From assembly GCA_016871495.1 (NCBI GenBank), contig VHDF01000001.1:62001-126000 (forward strand): a DNA stretch of 64,000 bases. The letters are read 5' to 3'. The DNA is from Verrucomicrobiota bacterium (lineage in GTDB: Bacteria; Verrucomicrobiota; Verrucomicrobiia; Limisphaerales; VHDF01). Numbering within the stretch: the stretch's first letter is position 1; every line of letters begins with the position of its first letter. Below are positions 18,115 to 26,697 of the stretch, in pieces. Made by a program: the position numbers and the translations under genes. The notes under the pieces were generated by a model that saw only the letters and a program-made list of their open reading frames with translations, was not told the DNA's origin and made no database searches.

Positions 18115-19389
18115 CTACACCATCGCCCAAGCGGGTGGATGCTCGAGCCGGAACAACCGTTCCCCAGCCTTGGGCACCCACAACACCCCCTCGTCCTCGC
18201 GATGAGCAAAGGTCTCAGCCTGAATCGTCGCCGGATCGCGATATCCCAAATTGATGGAACGGCACTTGGCCTCCGAGATCGCGGTCGCCAGCGTGACACG
18301 CGCCCGTGGTGTCTCCACCCCGTTCTCAAAAGTGCCGAGCCCATAAACATGAATCGAGTGCGCCAAAACTCCCCACGGGAACGACTGAAATCGCTCCCAT
18401 TGCTTCAAAAAATAGTCCCGGCAATGATACCCCACCTGCTCGATCACCCGCCCGTGCGTGAAGCTCACTTCGCGAATGTGCGGCGCGTAAATGATCAACT
18501 CCCCGCCATCCGCCAGCACCGGCTCCAGCTTGTACATGCACTTGCCACCCGTCCAAATCTCGTCATACATCGCAGGCGCGCAGGCCAAAATGGTCTTGAA
18601 CGGACGCGGCTTCAGCGTGATGTGCAAAAGGGCCGATAAATCCGCCGCGGCCGACCACGCTTCCTCCGGCGTGCCGGCGTACAAGCCCGACAACTCCCCT
18701 TTCGCCCCAACCACAAGGCAAAAACAAAGCTTGGGAACGTTCACCATCGACCCCGCGTGATCGATCACGCGCCGCACCGGAGTCCACTTGTTCCCAATGA
18801 TCTTCGGCGTGCTGATCACCGCCCCCAGCCAATGAAAGAAATTCAACACTTCGGGCCCGGCCACTCCCGGAAATAAATATTTGTTCCCTCCCGAGAATCC
18901 CACGACCTCGTGCGGAAACACCGGCCCCACGATCACCACCTGATCGTAATCGAAGAGCATCTTGTTCACCCGCACCGGCACGTCCATCGCAAAACGGCCC
19001 TCCGACAACCGGTGAATCTCCGCCGCGGAAATCGTCCCGAGGGTCCACAATGCCGCCTCATCGTCCCAGGCATGGTTAAAAAACCGTACCGCCCCATAGG
19101 GACCCCTCCGTTCTTCCACGGAAATCTCAAGCCGACCGCAAATCGCTTCCTCGCTCATCGGTTGGTGGGTGCCCAGCGCCACCAGCACGTCCAATCCCGC
19201 CACCTCAGTCCGCAATTCAGCATGGATCGCTTTAAACAACATCCCCACCGGCGCGGTCCGCGTTCCGTCGGGAATGATCAATAACACGCGCTTCCCCCGC
19301 CAATCCCCGCCCCGGCATGCGGCCGAAACAATGTCGCGCGTCTGCCCCTCGTCCAACCCTGCCTCCGCCATCCTTCCTGTTGCCGCCAT
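18115..19389 (-). CDS. LarA-family nickel-pincer racemase/epimerase (DUF2088)
   Basis: Member of the lactate racemase superfamily, 424 aa. Comparison with LarA of Lactobacillus plantarum finds every cofactor residue: D41 and R44 (PDGTRTAP), H75 (ALGTHQP), H160, K170 (GFSGGNKYLFPG) and H186 (NFFHWLG). The 10- and 16-residue spacings of H160-K170-H186 are the same as H174-K184-H200 of LarA. The enzyme should carry the pyridinium thiocarboxylate-nickel cofactor and move hydride at an alpha-hydroxy acid carbon. The substrate is probably not simple lactate, given the SDR and MFS neighbours. ATG 19389 is eight bases from the SDR stop. LarE, needed for the cofactor, is encoded at 10.3 kb. Confidence 0.88.
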   Translation of the reverse strand: MAATGRMAEAGLDEGQTRDIVSAACRGGDWRGKRVLLIIPDGTRTAPVGMLFKAIHAELRTEVAGLDVLVALGTHQPMSEEAICGRLEISVEERRGPYGAVRFFNHAWDDEAALWTLGTISAAEIHRLSEGRFAMDVPVRVNKMLFDYDQVVIVGPVFPHEVVGFSGGNKYLFPGVAGPEVLNFFHWLGAVISTPKIIGNKWTPVRRVIDHAGSMVNVPKLCFCLVVGAKGELSGLYAGTPEEAWSAAADLSALLHITLKPRPFKTILACAPAMYDEIWTGGKCMYKLEPVLADGGELIIYAPHIREVSFTHGRVIEQVGYHCRDYFLKQWERFQSFPWGVLAHSIHVYGLGTFENGVETPRARVTLATAISEAKCRSINLGYRDPATIQAETFAHREDEGVLWVPKAGERLFRLEHPPAWAMV

Positions 19390-19396
19390 AAAATTC

Positions 19397-20203
19397 CTAA
19401 ATGGTCTGCGCCAAAAATCCTCCGTCCACGCGCAGATCGGTCCCGGTCACAAAACTGCTGGCCTTCTCGCTCGCCAGGAAAACCGCCGCCCCGATCAATT
19501 CCCGCGCTTCGCCAAACCGCCCCATCGGAGTATGCGCCCAAATCGATTTCGTCCGCGGAGTCGGCGAACCGTCCTCGTGAAACAGCAGCTTGCGGTTCTG
19601 CTCCGCCGGAAAAAAACCGGGCGTAATCGAGTTGACCCGCACTCCCGACGCCGCCCATTCCCTCGCCAGAAACTGCGTCAAGCTGAGGACCGCCGCCTTG
19701 GCCGCCGAGTAGGCCACGACGCGCGACAGCGGGATGTGAGCGGAAACGCTCGCAATGTTGATAATCGAACCCCGGCCCCGTGCCGCCATCCCCGCCCCAA
19801 ATTCCTGGCAGGGCAGCAACACGCCACCCACCAGATTCAAATCAAAATTCGCCTGCCACGCCGCCAACCCCAACTGCTCAAAAGGCCGCTCCGGCGTCAC
19901 CGTGGCGTTCGGATCGTTTCCGCCCGCCGCATTCACCAATATGGTCGTGGCTCCCAAGGCCTTCTGCACCTCGGCATGCGCCCGCGACAAACTCTCCAAC
20001 TTCAAGGCGTCCGCCGCGAAGTAATGGGCGTCCCCCCCCTTCTCGCAAATCCGGTCCGCACGCTCGCGGCCCTTGTCGCCATTGCGACCCAGGATCGCCA
20101 CGTGCGCACCCGCCAAAGCCAGTCCCTCGGCCATGGCACCGCCGAGGACCCCCGTCCCTCCAAGCACCACCGCCACTTCTCCTTTCAAACTAAAAAGATT
20201 CAT
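19397..20203 (-). CDS. SDR oxidoreductase, D-mannonate oxidoreductase-like
   Basis: A 268-residue classical SDR: GGTGVLGG (15-22) binds the dinucleotide, NAAGGND is the structural Asn motif, catalytic Ser is in NIASVSAH, Tyr and Lys in YSAAK (about 165-169), and the protein ends with the DLRVDGGF signature of the gluconate/mannonate dehydrogenase group. The loop NAAGGNDPNATVTPE is typical of SDRs annotated as D-mannonate oxidoreductases, so fructuronate/mannonate is a reasonable guess at substrate, unproven. Its ATG overlaps the stop codon of the upstream sensor-like gene (ATGA), and LarA-family protein follows within eight bases, so this is an operon. Confidence 0.85.
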   Translation of the reverse strand: MNLFSLKGEVAVVLGGTGVLGGAMAEGLALAGAHVAILGRNGDKGRERADRICEKGGDAHYFAADALKLESLSRAHAEVQKALGATTILVNAAGGNDPNATVTPERPFEQLGLAAWQANFDLNLVGGVLLPCQEFGAGMAARGRGSIINIASVSAHIPLSRVVAYSAAKAAVLSLTQFLAREWAASGVRVNSITPGFFPAEQNRKLLFHEDGSPTPRTKSIWAHTPMGRFGEARELIGAAVFLASEKASSFVTGTDLRVDGGFLAQTI

Positions 20204-21009
20204 ACTGAACTCGCCAAACCTTCCGCCGTTTTCCTCAACAATGCCTCCACCGAAAACGGTTTGACCAACCGCCCCAGCCTCAACCCATTCGACGCCATCA
20301 GCATTTCCTCCTTCTCATCCACTTCGCTCAACAAAATGATCCTCGCGTCTTGTCTCAAATAGCGCATCGCCCGCGCGGTCGTCACGCCGTCCAACACCGG
20401 CATGCGAAAATCAATCAGGGCCAGCATGACCTCGGCCGGCTGCCGGGCAAACAACGCCACCGCTTCCGGACCCTCCTTCACCGCCGCGCGCGCCATGTGC
20501 ACCGCAAGCAGGATCGGCGTCAGGCTGTCCTTCAAATCGTGGGCGATGCCGCCGGCCAGCGTGCCCACGCTCTGCAGACGCTGCATGCGCAGGAACTGGC
20601 TCTGCAAACGCTTCTTCTCGGTCACGTCGCGCACCAGGATCTCGACAGAAGGCGCGGTATCCCACTCGAAATACCCCGCCGTGATTTCCGCCGCGAAAGG
20701 CTCGCTCCCAGGCGGTTCAAACACCGTCTCGAGCGAGACGGGTTCGGCGTCCTTTTGAGTCAAAGGCGCAATCTCCCGGGCAAACGCATCCCGCTTGCCT
20801 CGCGCCACCAACCCAATCACCGATTGCCCGATGAGGCTCTGGTCGTCACGCCAGCCCAGCATCAAGCGAAACGCCTGGTTCGCCACCCGGATATGCCCAA
20901 CCTCGTCCACGAACTCCAGCGTGTAGCCATCCGCGGCCAGAAAGGTCTTCAGGATCTGCTGGGAAATGATGTCGTCCTCGGCGATTGAGATGGTGCGTGG
21001 CGTTTCCAT
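20200..21009 (-). CDS. Composite, shrunken PAS-HisKA-receiver protein
   Basis: The 269 residues look like a hybrid sensor kinase with pieces missing. The order is: start of a receiver domain (TISIAEDDIISQQILK), a PAS domain (GHIRVANQAFRLMLGW to VRDVTEKKRL), the HisKA H-box (GTLAGGIAHDLKDSL, His present), no HATPase domain at all, then only the second half of a receiver: phosphoacceptor Asp in ALIDFRMPVLDG and Lys in VKPFSVEALL. Both junctions are in frame. It could not autophosphorylate by itself. Start ATG 21009 is chosen because the residues before it are not domain-like. Its TGA overlaps the SDR ATG, so translation of the SDR may depend on it. Divergent from the aldo/keto reductase gene. 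Confidence 0.7.
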   Translation of the reverse strand: METPRTISIAEDDIISQQILKTFLAADGYTLEFVDEVGHIRVANQAFRLMLGWRDDQSLIGQSVIGLVARGKRDAFAREIAPLTQKDAEPVSLETVFEPPGSEPFAAEITAGYFEWDTAPSVEILVRDVTEKKRLQSQFLRMQRLQSVGTLAGGIAHDLKDSLTPILLAVHMARAAVKEGPEAVALFARQPAEVMLALIDFRMPVLDGVTTARAMRYLRQDARIILLSEVDEKEEMLMASNGLRLGRLVKPFSVEALLRKTAEGLASSV

Positions 21010-21170
21010 ATCCTTCAAGATCGACACGGTTCGCTCCCGTGGCTCAAGCGATAACTCTCCGCGCTTCACTCGCGCGCGGCAAGGCGAAAGGCACTTCGAC
21101 ATCGAGGCAAGTTTCGGCTTTCGCACACTCATCGCTCCGCTATGCTGCCGACCGCATCCTCCGCCACATC

Positions 21171-22115
21171 ATGAAAACGATCACCCTCGGAAAAAGCACC
21201 CTCCATCCAAGCCGCCTCGCCTACGGATGCTGGCGCCTCGGCGGCTCCTGGGAACCCAGCGAGATTTCCCCCGAACGCGAAGCCGTCGCCCGCAAAGCCA
21301 TCCTCACCGCCTTCGAACAAGGATTCACCTTCTTCGATCACGCCGACATCTATTGCCACGGGCACTCCGAAACGCTCTTCGGCAAAGTGCTCCACGAGGT
21401 CTCCGGCATGCGCGATCAAGTAACCCTCGCCACGAAATGCGGCATCCGCCGCAAAGGCGAACCCAACCCCGACAGCCCTTACCGCTACGATTACTCCTCG
21501 GAGCACATCATCCAGGCCTGCGAGGGATCGTTGCGCCGACTGGGCGTGGACACCCTCGATCTGTTCCAACTCCACCGCTACGACCTGCTGACGCATCCCG
21601 AAGAAGTCGCGCGCGCCTTCCAAACGCTCCGTCATCAGGGCAAAGCGCGCTGGTTCGGAGTCAGCAATTTCACGGCCTCCCAGTTTCGCACCCTCCAATC
21701 CTTCCTCAACGAGCCGCTCATTTCCAACCAGGTGGAAATCAGTTTGATCCGGCTCGATCACCTGCTCGATGGCACTCTCGACCTGTGCCTTTCCGAGAAA
21801 GTTTCGCCACTGGCCTGGAGTCCTCTCGCCGCCGGACGCCTGGCCAGCCACTCCGCCATCGATCTCAACTCCCCCGATCATGCCCATCGCGCCCAACTGC
21901 GCGAACGCCTCGACGTCGTCGCCCACGCGCGCCATACCTCCCGATCAGTCATCGCCATCGCCTGGCTCCTCGCCCACCCCGCCGGCATCATTCCCATCAT
22001 CGGCGCCACCACACCCGACCACATCGTGGACGCCGCCAAGGCAGAGTCGCTCGAACTCACGCGCGAGGAATGGTACGGGCTTTACGAAGCCGGCCTCGGC
22101 CATCGCCTGCCTTGA
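21171..22115 (+). CDS. Aldo/keto reductase (YdhF-like)
   Basis: NADPH-dependent oxidoreductase of 314 residues with a TIM-barrel fold. The catalytic tetrad is visible: Asp and Tyr in FFDHADIYCHGHSE (D56, Y61), Lys in LATKCGI (about 91) and His in LFQLHRYD (about 139). GVSNFTASQF and the C-terminal IPIIGATTPDHI complete the family pattern. The FDHADIY form is that of the E. coli YdhF subgroup, whose physiological substrate is not known. The frame is open upstream to 20985, but ATG 21171 gives the family N-terminus (MKTITLGKSTLHPSRL). Divergently transcribed from the shrunken sensor gene. Confidence 0.9.
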   Translation: MKTITLGKSTLHPSRLAYGCWRLGGSWEPSEISPEREAVARKAILTAFEQGFTFFDHADIYCHGHSETLFGKVLHEVSGMRDQVTLATKCGIRRKGEPNPDSPYRYDYSSEHIIQACEGSLRRLGVDTLDLFQLHRYDLLTHPEEVARAFQTLRHQGKARWFGVSNFTASQFRTLQSFLNEPLISNQVEISLIRLDHLLDGTLDLCLSEKVSPLAWSPLAAGRLASHSAIDLNSPDHAHRAQLRERLDVVAHARHTSRSVIAIAWLLAHPAGIIPIIGATTPDHIVDAAKAESLELTREEWYGLYEAGLGHRLP

Positions 22116-22134
22116 ATTCTTTCACGGCCTGGGC

Positions 22135-23286
22135 ATGCTCCGCGCCGTGCCATCCGCCCGTTCGCATTCCCCTCCCGCTTCTGCTGGCTTCTTCATGCCC
22201 GCGGAATGGTCGCCCCACCGCTCCACCTGGTTGACTTGGCCCCGCCCGGCCGGGATCAGCTTCCCGGGACGCTACGACGAGGTGCCGCCCGTCTACGCCA
22301 AATTCATCCGTGAATTGACCCACGGCGAAGACGTCAACATCAACGTCTGGGACGCCACCATGGCTCAAGACGCCGCCTCGCGCCTCCTCCGCCTTGGCGC
22401 GGCGATCGACCGGGTCCACTTCCACACCTTCCCATCGTACGAACCCTGGTGCCGCGACCACGGTCCGATCTTTCTCAACCGCATCCCATCCTCGCCGGAT
22501 ACATCGCCCGAAAACCAAGCCATCGTCGATTGGCGCTACAACGCCTGGGGCGGTAAGTACCCTCCCTTCGATCTGGACGACGCCATTCCTCAGCACGTCG
22601 CCAACCTGCGCCGCCTTCCCCTCTACAGCCCGGACATGATTCTCGAAGGCGGCGCGATCGATGTGAACGGACAAGGCGATTTGCTCACCACCGAAGCCTG
22701 CCTCCTCAACCCCAATCGCAATCCCAACCTCACTCGGGACGCCATCGAGACCTTCCTGCGCTCCTACCTGGGCGTGCAGCGCGTCCATTGGCTCGGCGAA
22801 GGCATCGTCGGGGACGACACCGACGGCCACGTGGACGATCTTTGCCGGTTCGTCGCGCCGGACACCATCGTCACCATCATCGAGGAAGATCCCGCCGACC
22901 CAAATTATGCACGGTTGCGGGACAATCGCGAGCGGCTTGATCATCTCCGCGGAGCCGAAGGACGTCCCTTCCGCATTCTCGAACTGCCCATGCCTGGCGT
23001 GGTGGAACACGACGGGCAGCGGCTTCCCGCCAGTTACGCCAATTTCTACATCGCCAACGCGGCCGTCATCGTCCCGACTTACCGCCATCCCAATGACGCC
23101 AAGGCGATCGAAATCTTAAGCCGCTGTTTTCGCGACCGGCCTGTCATCGGACTGGACTCCATGAATCTCATCTGGGGCCTCGGTTCCTTCCACTGCATCA
23201 GCCAGCAGGAGCCGCTTCCCCTGCCGCCCCCGTCCGCCCACCCACCACCCCATTCCCCGATTGCCAGTCCAAGAGTTCAAGGCTAG
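22135..23286 (+). CDS. aguA: Agmatine deiminase (peptidyl-arginine deiminase family)
   Basis: Hydrolyses agmatine to N-carbamoylputrescine in putrescine synthesis or agmatine use; about 383 residues. Family marks are MPAEWSPHRSTWLTWP at the N-terminus, the substrate Asp in EPWCRDHGPIF, the Asp-Gly motif ILEGGAIDVNGQGDLL, the catalytic His in DTDGHVDDLCRF and the nucleophilic Cys in FHCISQQEP near the C-terminus. Two ATGs (22135 and 22195) are possible; 22135 gives the usual 20-residue lead before MPAEW. No N-carbamoylputrescine amidase gene is adjacent. Encoded 19 bases after the aldo/keto reductase. Confidence 0.9.
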   Translation: MLRAVPSARSHSPPASAGFFMPAEWSPHRSTWLTWPRPAGISFPGRYDEVPPVYAKFIRELTHGEDVNINVWDATMAQDAASRLLRLGAAIDRVHFHTFPSYEPWCRDHGPIFLNRIPSSPDTSPENQAIVDWRYNAWGGKYPPFDLDDAIPQHVANLRRLPLYSPDMILEGGAIDVNGQGDLLTTEACLLNPNRNPNLTRDAIETFLRSYLGVQRVHWLGEGIVGDDTDGHVDDLCRFVAPDTIVTIIEEDPADPNYARLRDNRERLDHLRGAEGRPFRILELPMPGVVEHDGQRLPASYANFYIANAAVIVPTYRHPNDAKAIEILSRCFRDRPVIGLDSMNLIWGLGSFHCISQQEPLPLPPPSAHPPPHSPIASPRVQG

Positions 23287-23439
23287 TTTCTCCCAGACCG
23301 GTTTGAAATCGGATGGTTGCGTTCTCCGACATGCCATGCGGATGAATCAACTCGAAACCCACGCGCCCATGCGCCCCGTCCCAGGACGAGCGGCCAACTC
23401 TCGCGTCGCTCATCCAATGACCCACCGGTCGTTTGTTCC

Positions 23440-24846
23440 ATGCTCGCTCAAATACTGACCTATCTGTACGTCATCGCGGCCGTTGTTCTCCTGTTCGGCG
23501 CCGCCGTCTTCGTCCACGAATTCGGCCACTACTGGGTGGCCCGCAAACGGGGCCTCAAAGTCGAGGCCTTCGCGATCGGATTTGGTCCCAAGATCTTCGG
23601 ATGGACCAAGGATGGCATTGAATACTCCTGGCGTTGGATCCCTGCGGGAGGTTACGTCAAACTCCCTCAGATGATCACCTCGGAGGCCATCGAGGGGACG
23701 CACCAAGGCGAACCCCTTCCCCCCGCCTCTCCGTGGTCCAAAATCCTCGTGGCGTTCGCCGGTCCCCTGATGAACGTGGTCTTCGCCTTCGCCATCGGCA
23801 CCTTCATTTACTTCGTCGGACTCCCGGTTCCCGTCAACCCCTCCATCATCGGCTATGTGAAAACGGACAGCCCGGAGGGCAAACTCGGCATCCAAGCCGG
23901 CGATGCCATCGTCGAGGTGGACGGCAAACCCACGCGCTCCTGGGAGGACGTTTACCAAATCACGGCTCTCGCCCGAACGAATGTGCTCAAAGTCGTTCTC
24001 GATCGCGCGGGCACTCGCTCGACCTACAACCTCGAAACACGCGAAAACACGCCCCTCCCGCTCAAGGTCCTCAACCTGAATCCCCAAGACCATCCCGTCA
24101 TCTTCAAAGTCGAACCGGACGGACCCGCCGACAAGGCCGGCCTCAAAACGCAGGACAAATTCATGTCCTTCGCCGGCATTCCGGTCCACAGCCAGGAACA
24201 ATTGGTGGACCTCATCCGGAAGCGCGGCGGTGAACCCAGCGAGGTCGTCGTGGAACGAAACGCCCAATCGCTTACCCTCAACGTGACCCCGATGTTCGAT
24301 CCCCAAACCAAACGCGGACGCATCGGCGTCGGCCTTTCCTCGGGCTCCATTCGATACGAGGTCCAAAAGCCGGGTCCAACGCCCTGGGCACAAGTCAAAG
24401 AGACGCTGGACCTCATGTACAACACGTTTAGCGCGCTGGTGCATTCGGAACAAACGGGAGTCGGGGCCAAGGACCTGAGCGGTCCCGTCGGAATCCTCAC
24501 CATCATGGCCGCTCACGTCAAAACCGATTACCGGCTGGCCCTCAAGTTCCTCGTCCTCCTCAACATCAATCTCGCGATTCTCAATCTCCTCCCCATTCCC
24601 GTGCTGGACGGCGGCCACATCGTCATGTCGGTCATCGAAAAAATCCGTCAGCGCCCGCTCAGCATCAAATTTGTCGAATACACCACCACCGCCTGCGCGC
24701 TGGCGCTGATCTCCTTCATGCTCTACGTGACCTTCCACGACTTCCGCCGCTTCTCCCTCTTCAAATCCTTCTTCCAACGCGAAACTCAAATCGAGCAAAC
24801 CCCACCCCCCTCCCCCATTCCCGCTCCTGCTCCCGCCCCACGATAA
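23440..24846 (+). CDS. rseP: RseP-type site-2 zinc metalloprotease
   Basis: Intramembrane protease that cuts membrane-bound anti-sigma factors or signal-peptide remnants. 468 residues: TM1 with the zinc motif H26-E-F-G-H30, an LPQMITSEA loop, TM2 after it (LVAFAGPLMNVVFAFAIG), two PDZ domains (about 140-205 and 225-300), and the C-terminal TM pair with the third zinc ligand in NLLPIPVLDGG. A proline-rich tail (PPPSPIPAPAPAPR) ends the protein. ATG 23440 is used; upstream in-frame sequence is not protein-like. It lies 59 bases before ispG; a rseP neighbourhood with isoprenoid genes (dxr/ispC) is common in bacteria. Confidence 0.93.
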   Translation: MLAQILTYLYVIAAVVLLFGAAVFVHEFGHYWVARKRGLKVEAFAIGFGPKIFGWTKDGIEYSWRWIPAGGYVKLPQMITSEAIEGTHQGEPLPPASPWSKILVAFAGPLMNVVFAFAIGTFIYFVGLPVPVNPSIIGYVKTDSPEGKLGIQAGDAIVEVDGKPTRSWEDVYQITALARTNVLKVVLDRAGTRSTYNLETRENTPLPLKVLNLNPQDHPVIFKVEPDGPADKAGLKTQDKFMSFAGIPVHSQEQLVDLIRKRGGEPSEVVVERNAQSLTLNVTPMFDPQTKRGRIGVGLSSGSIRYEVQKPGPTPWAQVKETLDLMYNTFSALVHSEQTGVGAKDLSGPVGILTIMAAHVKTDYRLALKFLVLLNINLAILNLLPIPVLDGGHIVMSVIEKIRQRPLSIKFVEYTTTACALALISFMLYVTFHDFRRFSLFKSFFQRETQIEQTPPPSPIPAPAPAPR

Positions 24847-24905
24847 CCACTCGCGAGCGTGCATCAGCTCCACTCCCAGTCGGAACAATCGCCCCCCTCC
24901 TTGCC

Positions 24906-26696
24906 ATGAACTTTTGTTCATCCCTCTTCCGCTACCAACGACGCCCGACACGCGAAGTCGTCGTGGGCGACCCGAATCGTGGCGGTGTGGTCATCGGCGG
25001 ACACCACCCCGTGGTCAAACAGTCCATGCTCACCTGCGACACCATGGACACCGCCTCCTGCATCAGCCAAACCCTCGATCTCGTCGCCGTCGGCTGCCAA
25101 ATCGTCCGCATCACCGCTCCCACGGTGAAAGACGCCGCCAACCTCGAAGTCATCACCCGCGAACTCCGCGCCCGCGATTGTTTCGTTCCCCTCGTGGCGG
25201 ACATTCACTTCAAACCCGAAGCCGCCCTCGAGGCCGCCCGCTGGGTCGAAAAGGTCCGGATCAATCCCGGCAACTACGCCGATTCGAAGAAATTCGCCAT
25301 CAAAGAATACAGCGAGCAACAGTACCAGGCCGAACTGGCCCGCATCGACGAACGTTTCACACCGCTCGTCCTGCTCTGCAAACAACTCGGTCGCGCCATG
25401 CGCATCGGGACCAACCACGGTTCCCTCAGCGACCGGATCATGAATCGATTCGGCGATTCCGCCCTGGGCATGGTCGAAAGTGCCCTCGAGTTCGCCCACA
25501 TCGCCCGCCGGCATGACTTCCACAACTTCGTGTTCTCCATGAAGTCAAGCAACCCCAAGGTCATGATCCAATGCTACCGGCTGCTCGTCGCCCGCCTCCA
25601 TGCCCTCGGACCGGATTGGAACTACCCCATCCATCTCGGCGTCACGGAAGCCGGGGACGGAGAAGACGCCCGCATCAAGAGCGCCATCGGGATCGGCTCG
25701 CTCCTCTGCGACGGCGTCGGCGACACGATTCGCGTCTCCTTGACCGAGGATTCGCCCAACGAGATTCCCGTTTGCAACTCCCTCCTGGCGCAAGTCTCGA
25801 AGCTCACCCAAACCCAGGCCGACTTTTCCGCTTCACTCGTCCCTTTCCAGCCTTTCGAGTATTCACGCCGCGACACTCCTGAAATTGAGCTGAACGAAAC
25901 CGTCCGCTGCGGCGGCCAGCAAACCATACGCGTCGTCGTCACCCAAGCCGTGTTCGATCAATTGGCTCCGAAAATCCGACCGCGCGATGATGTGCGCCCG
26001 GAAGCCGTTTATGAAGAACTCCAAGTTCAGGAGGTCGACCCCACCGAAGACTTTACCACGGCTTGCGACGCACAACTCATCACCGTCCGTGACGGCGTCG
26101 CCCTGCCCACCCTCGCCGCCTTCCGCCTCTTGGCCGCGAAACTCCGCCAACTGGGGTTCCGTAATCCCATCCTTCTCAAAGATTGCCTCCATTTTGAATC
26201 GACGCCCCCCCCACCCGATGTCGCCCTCCTGCGCGCCTCGGTCAACCTAGGCTCCCTGCTCGCCGACGGGATCGGCGACGCCATCCTCGTTCGCGGCGAA
26301 TGCGGTGCCGGACAATCCCTCCGTCTCGCGTTCAACATCCTCCAGGCCGCCGGTTGCCGTTCCTTCAAAACCGATTACGTCGCCTGTCCCTCCTGCGGAC
26401 GCACCCTTTTCAATCTCCAAACGGTCACCGCACGGATCAAGTCCCGCACGGACCACCTCAAGGGGGTCAAAATCGCCATCATGGGATGTATCGTCAACGG
26501 CCCCGGAGAAATGGCCGACGCCGATTTCGGATACGTCGGGGGCGCTCCCGGCAAAATCAATCTCTACGTCGGAAAAAAGCCGGTGAAATTCAACATCCCG
26601 GAAACCGAAGCCGTGGATCGGCTGGTGGATCTCATCCGGGAACACGGTAAATGGGTGGAACCAGACCTCGTGCCCGCCCTTGCCCCGGAGTCCTGA
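24906..26696 (+). CDS. ispG: 4-Hydroxy-3-methylbut-2-enyl diphosphate synthase IspG (long form)
   Basis: Converts MEcPP to HMBPP in the methylerythritol phosphate pathway with a [4Fe-4S] cluster. At 596 residues it is the long type with an extra domain between the TIM barrel and the cluster domain, as in chlamydiae, Bacteroidetes and plants. The barrel is seen from [13 protein letters not shown] to [15 protein letters not shown], and the inserted domain covers about 300-480. The cluster ligands are in [12 protein letters not shown] (about 493-500) and [11 protein letters not shown] (about 527-535, with the Glu ligand). UvrB follows directly, its GTG start one base after the stop codon. Confidence 0.94.
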   Translation: MNFCSSLFRYQRRPTREVVVGDPNRGGVVIGGHHPVVKQSMLTCDTMDTASCISQTLDLVAVGCQIVRITAPTVKDAANLEVITRELRARDCFVPLVADIHFKPEAALEAARWVEKVRINPGNYADSKKFAIKEYSEQQYQAELARIDERFTPLVLLCKQLGRAMRIGTNHGSLSDRIMNRFGDSALGMVESALEFAHIARRHDFHNFVFSMKSSNPKVMIQCYRLLVARLHALGPDWNYPIHLGVTEAGDGEDARIKSAIGIGSLLCDGVGDTIRVSLTEDSPNEIPVCNSLLAQVSKLTQTQADFSASLVPFQPFEYSRRDTPEIELNETVRCGGQQTIRVVVTQAVFDQLAPKIRPRDDVRPEAVYEELQVQEVDPTEDFTTACDAQLITVRDGVALPTLAAFRLLAAKLRQLGFRNPILLKDCLHFESTPPPPDVALLRASVNLGSLLADGIGDAILVRGECGAGQSLRLAFNILQAAGCRSFKTDYVACPSCGRTLFNLQTVTARIKSRTDHLKGVKIAIMGCIVNGPGEMADADFGYVGGAPGKINLYVGKKPVKFNIPETEAVDRLVDLIREHGKWVEPDLVPALAPES

Positions 26697-26697
26697 G

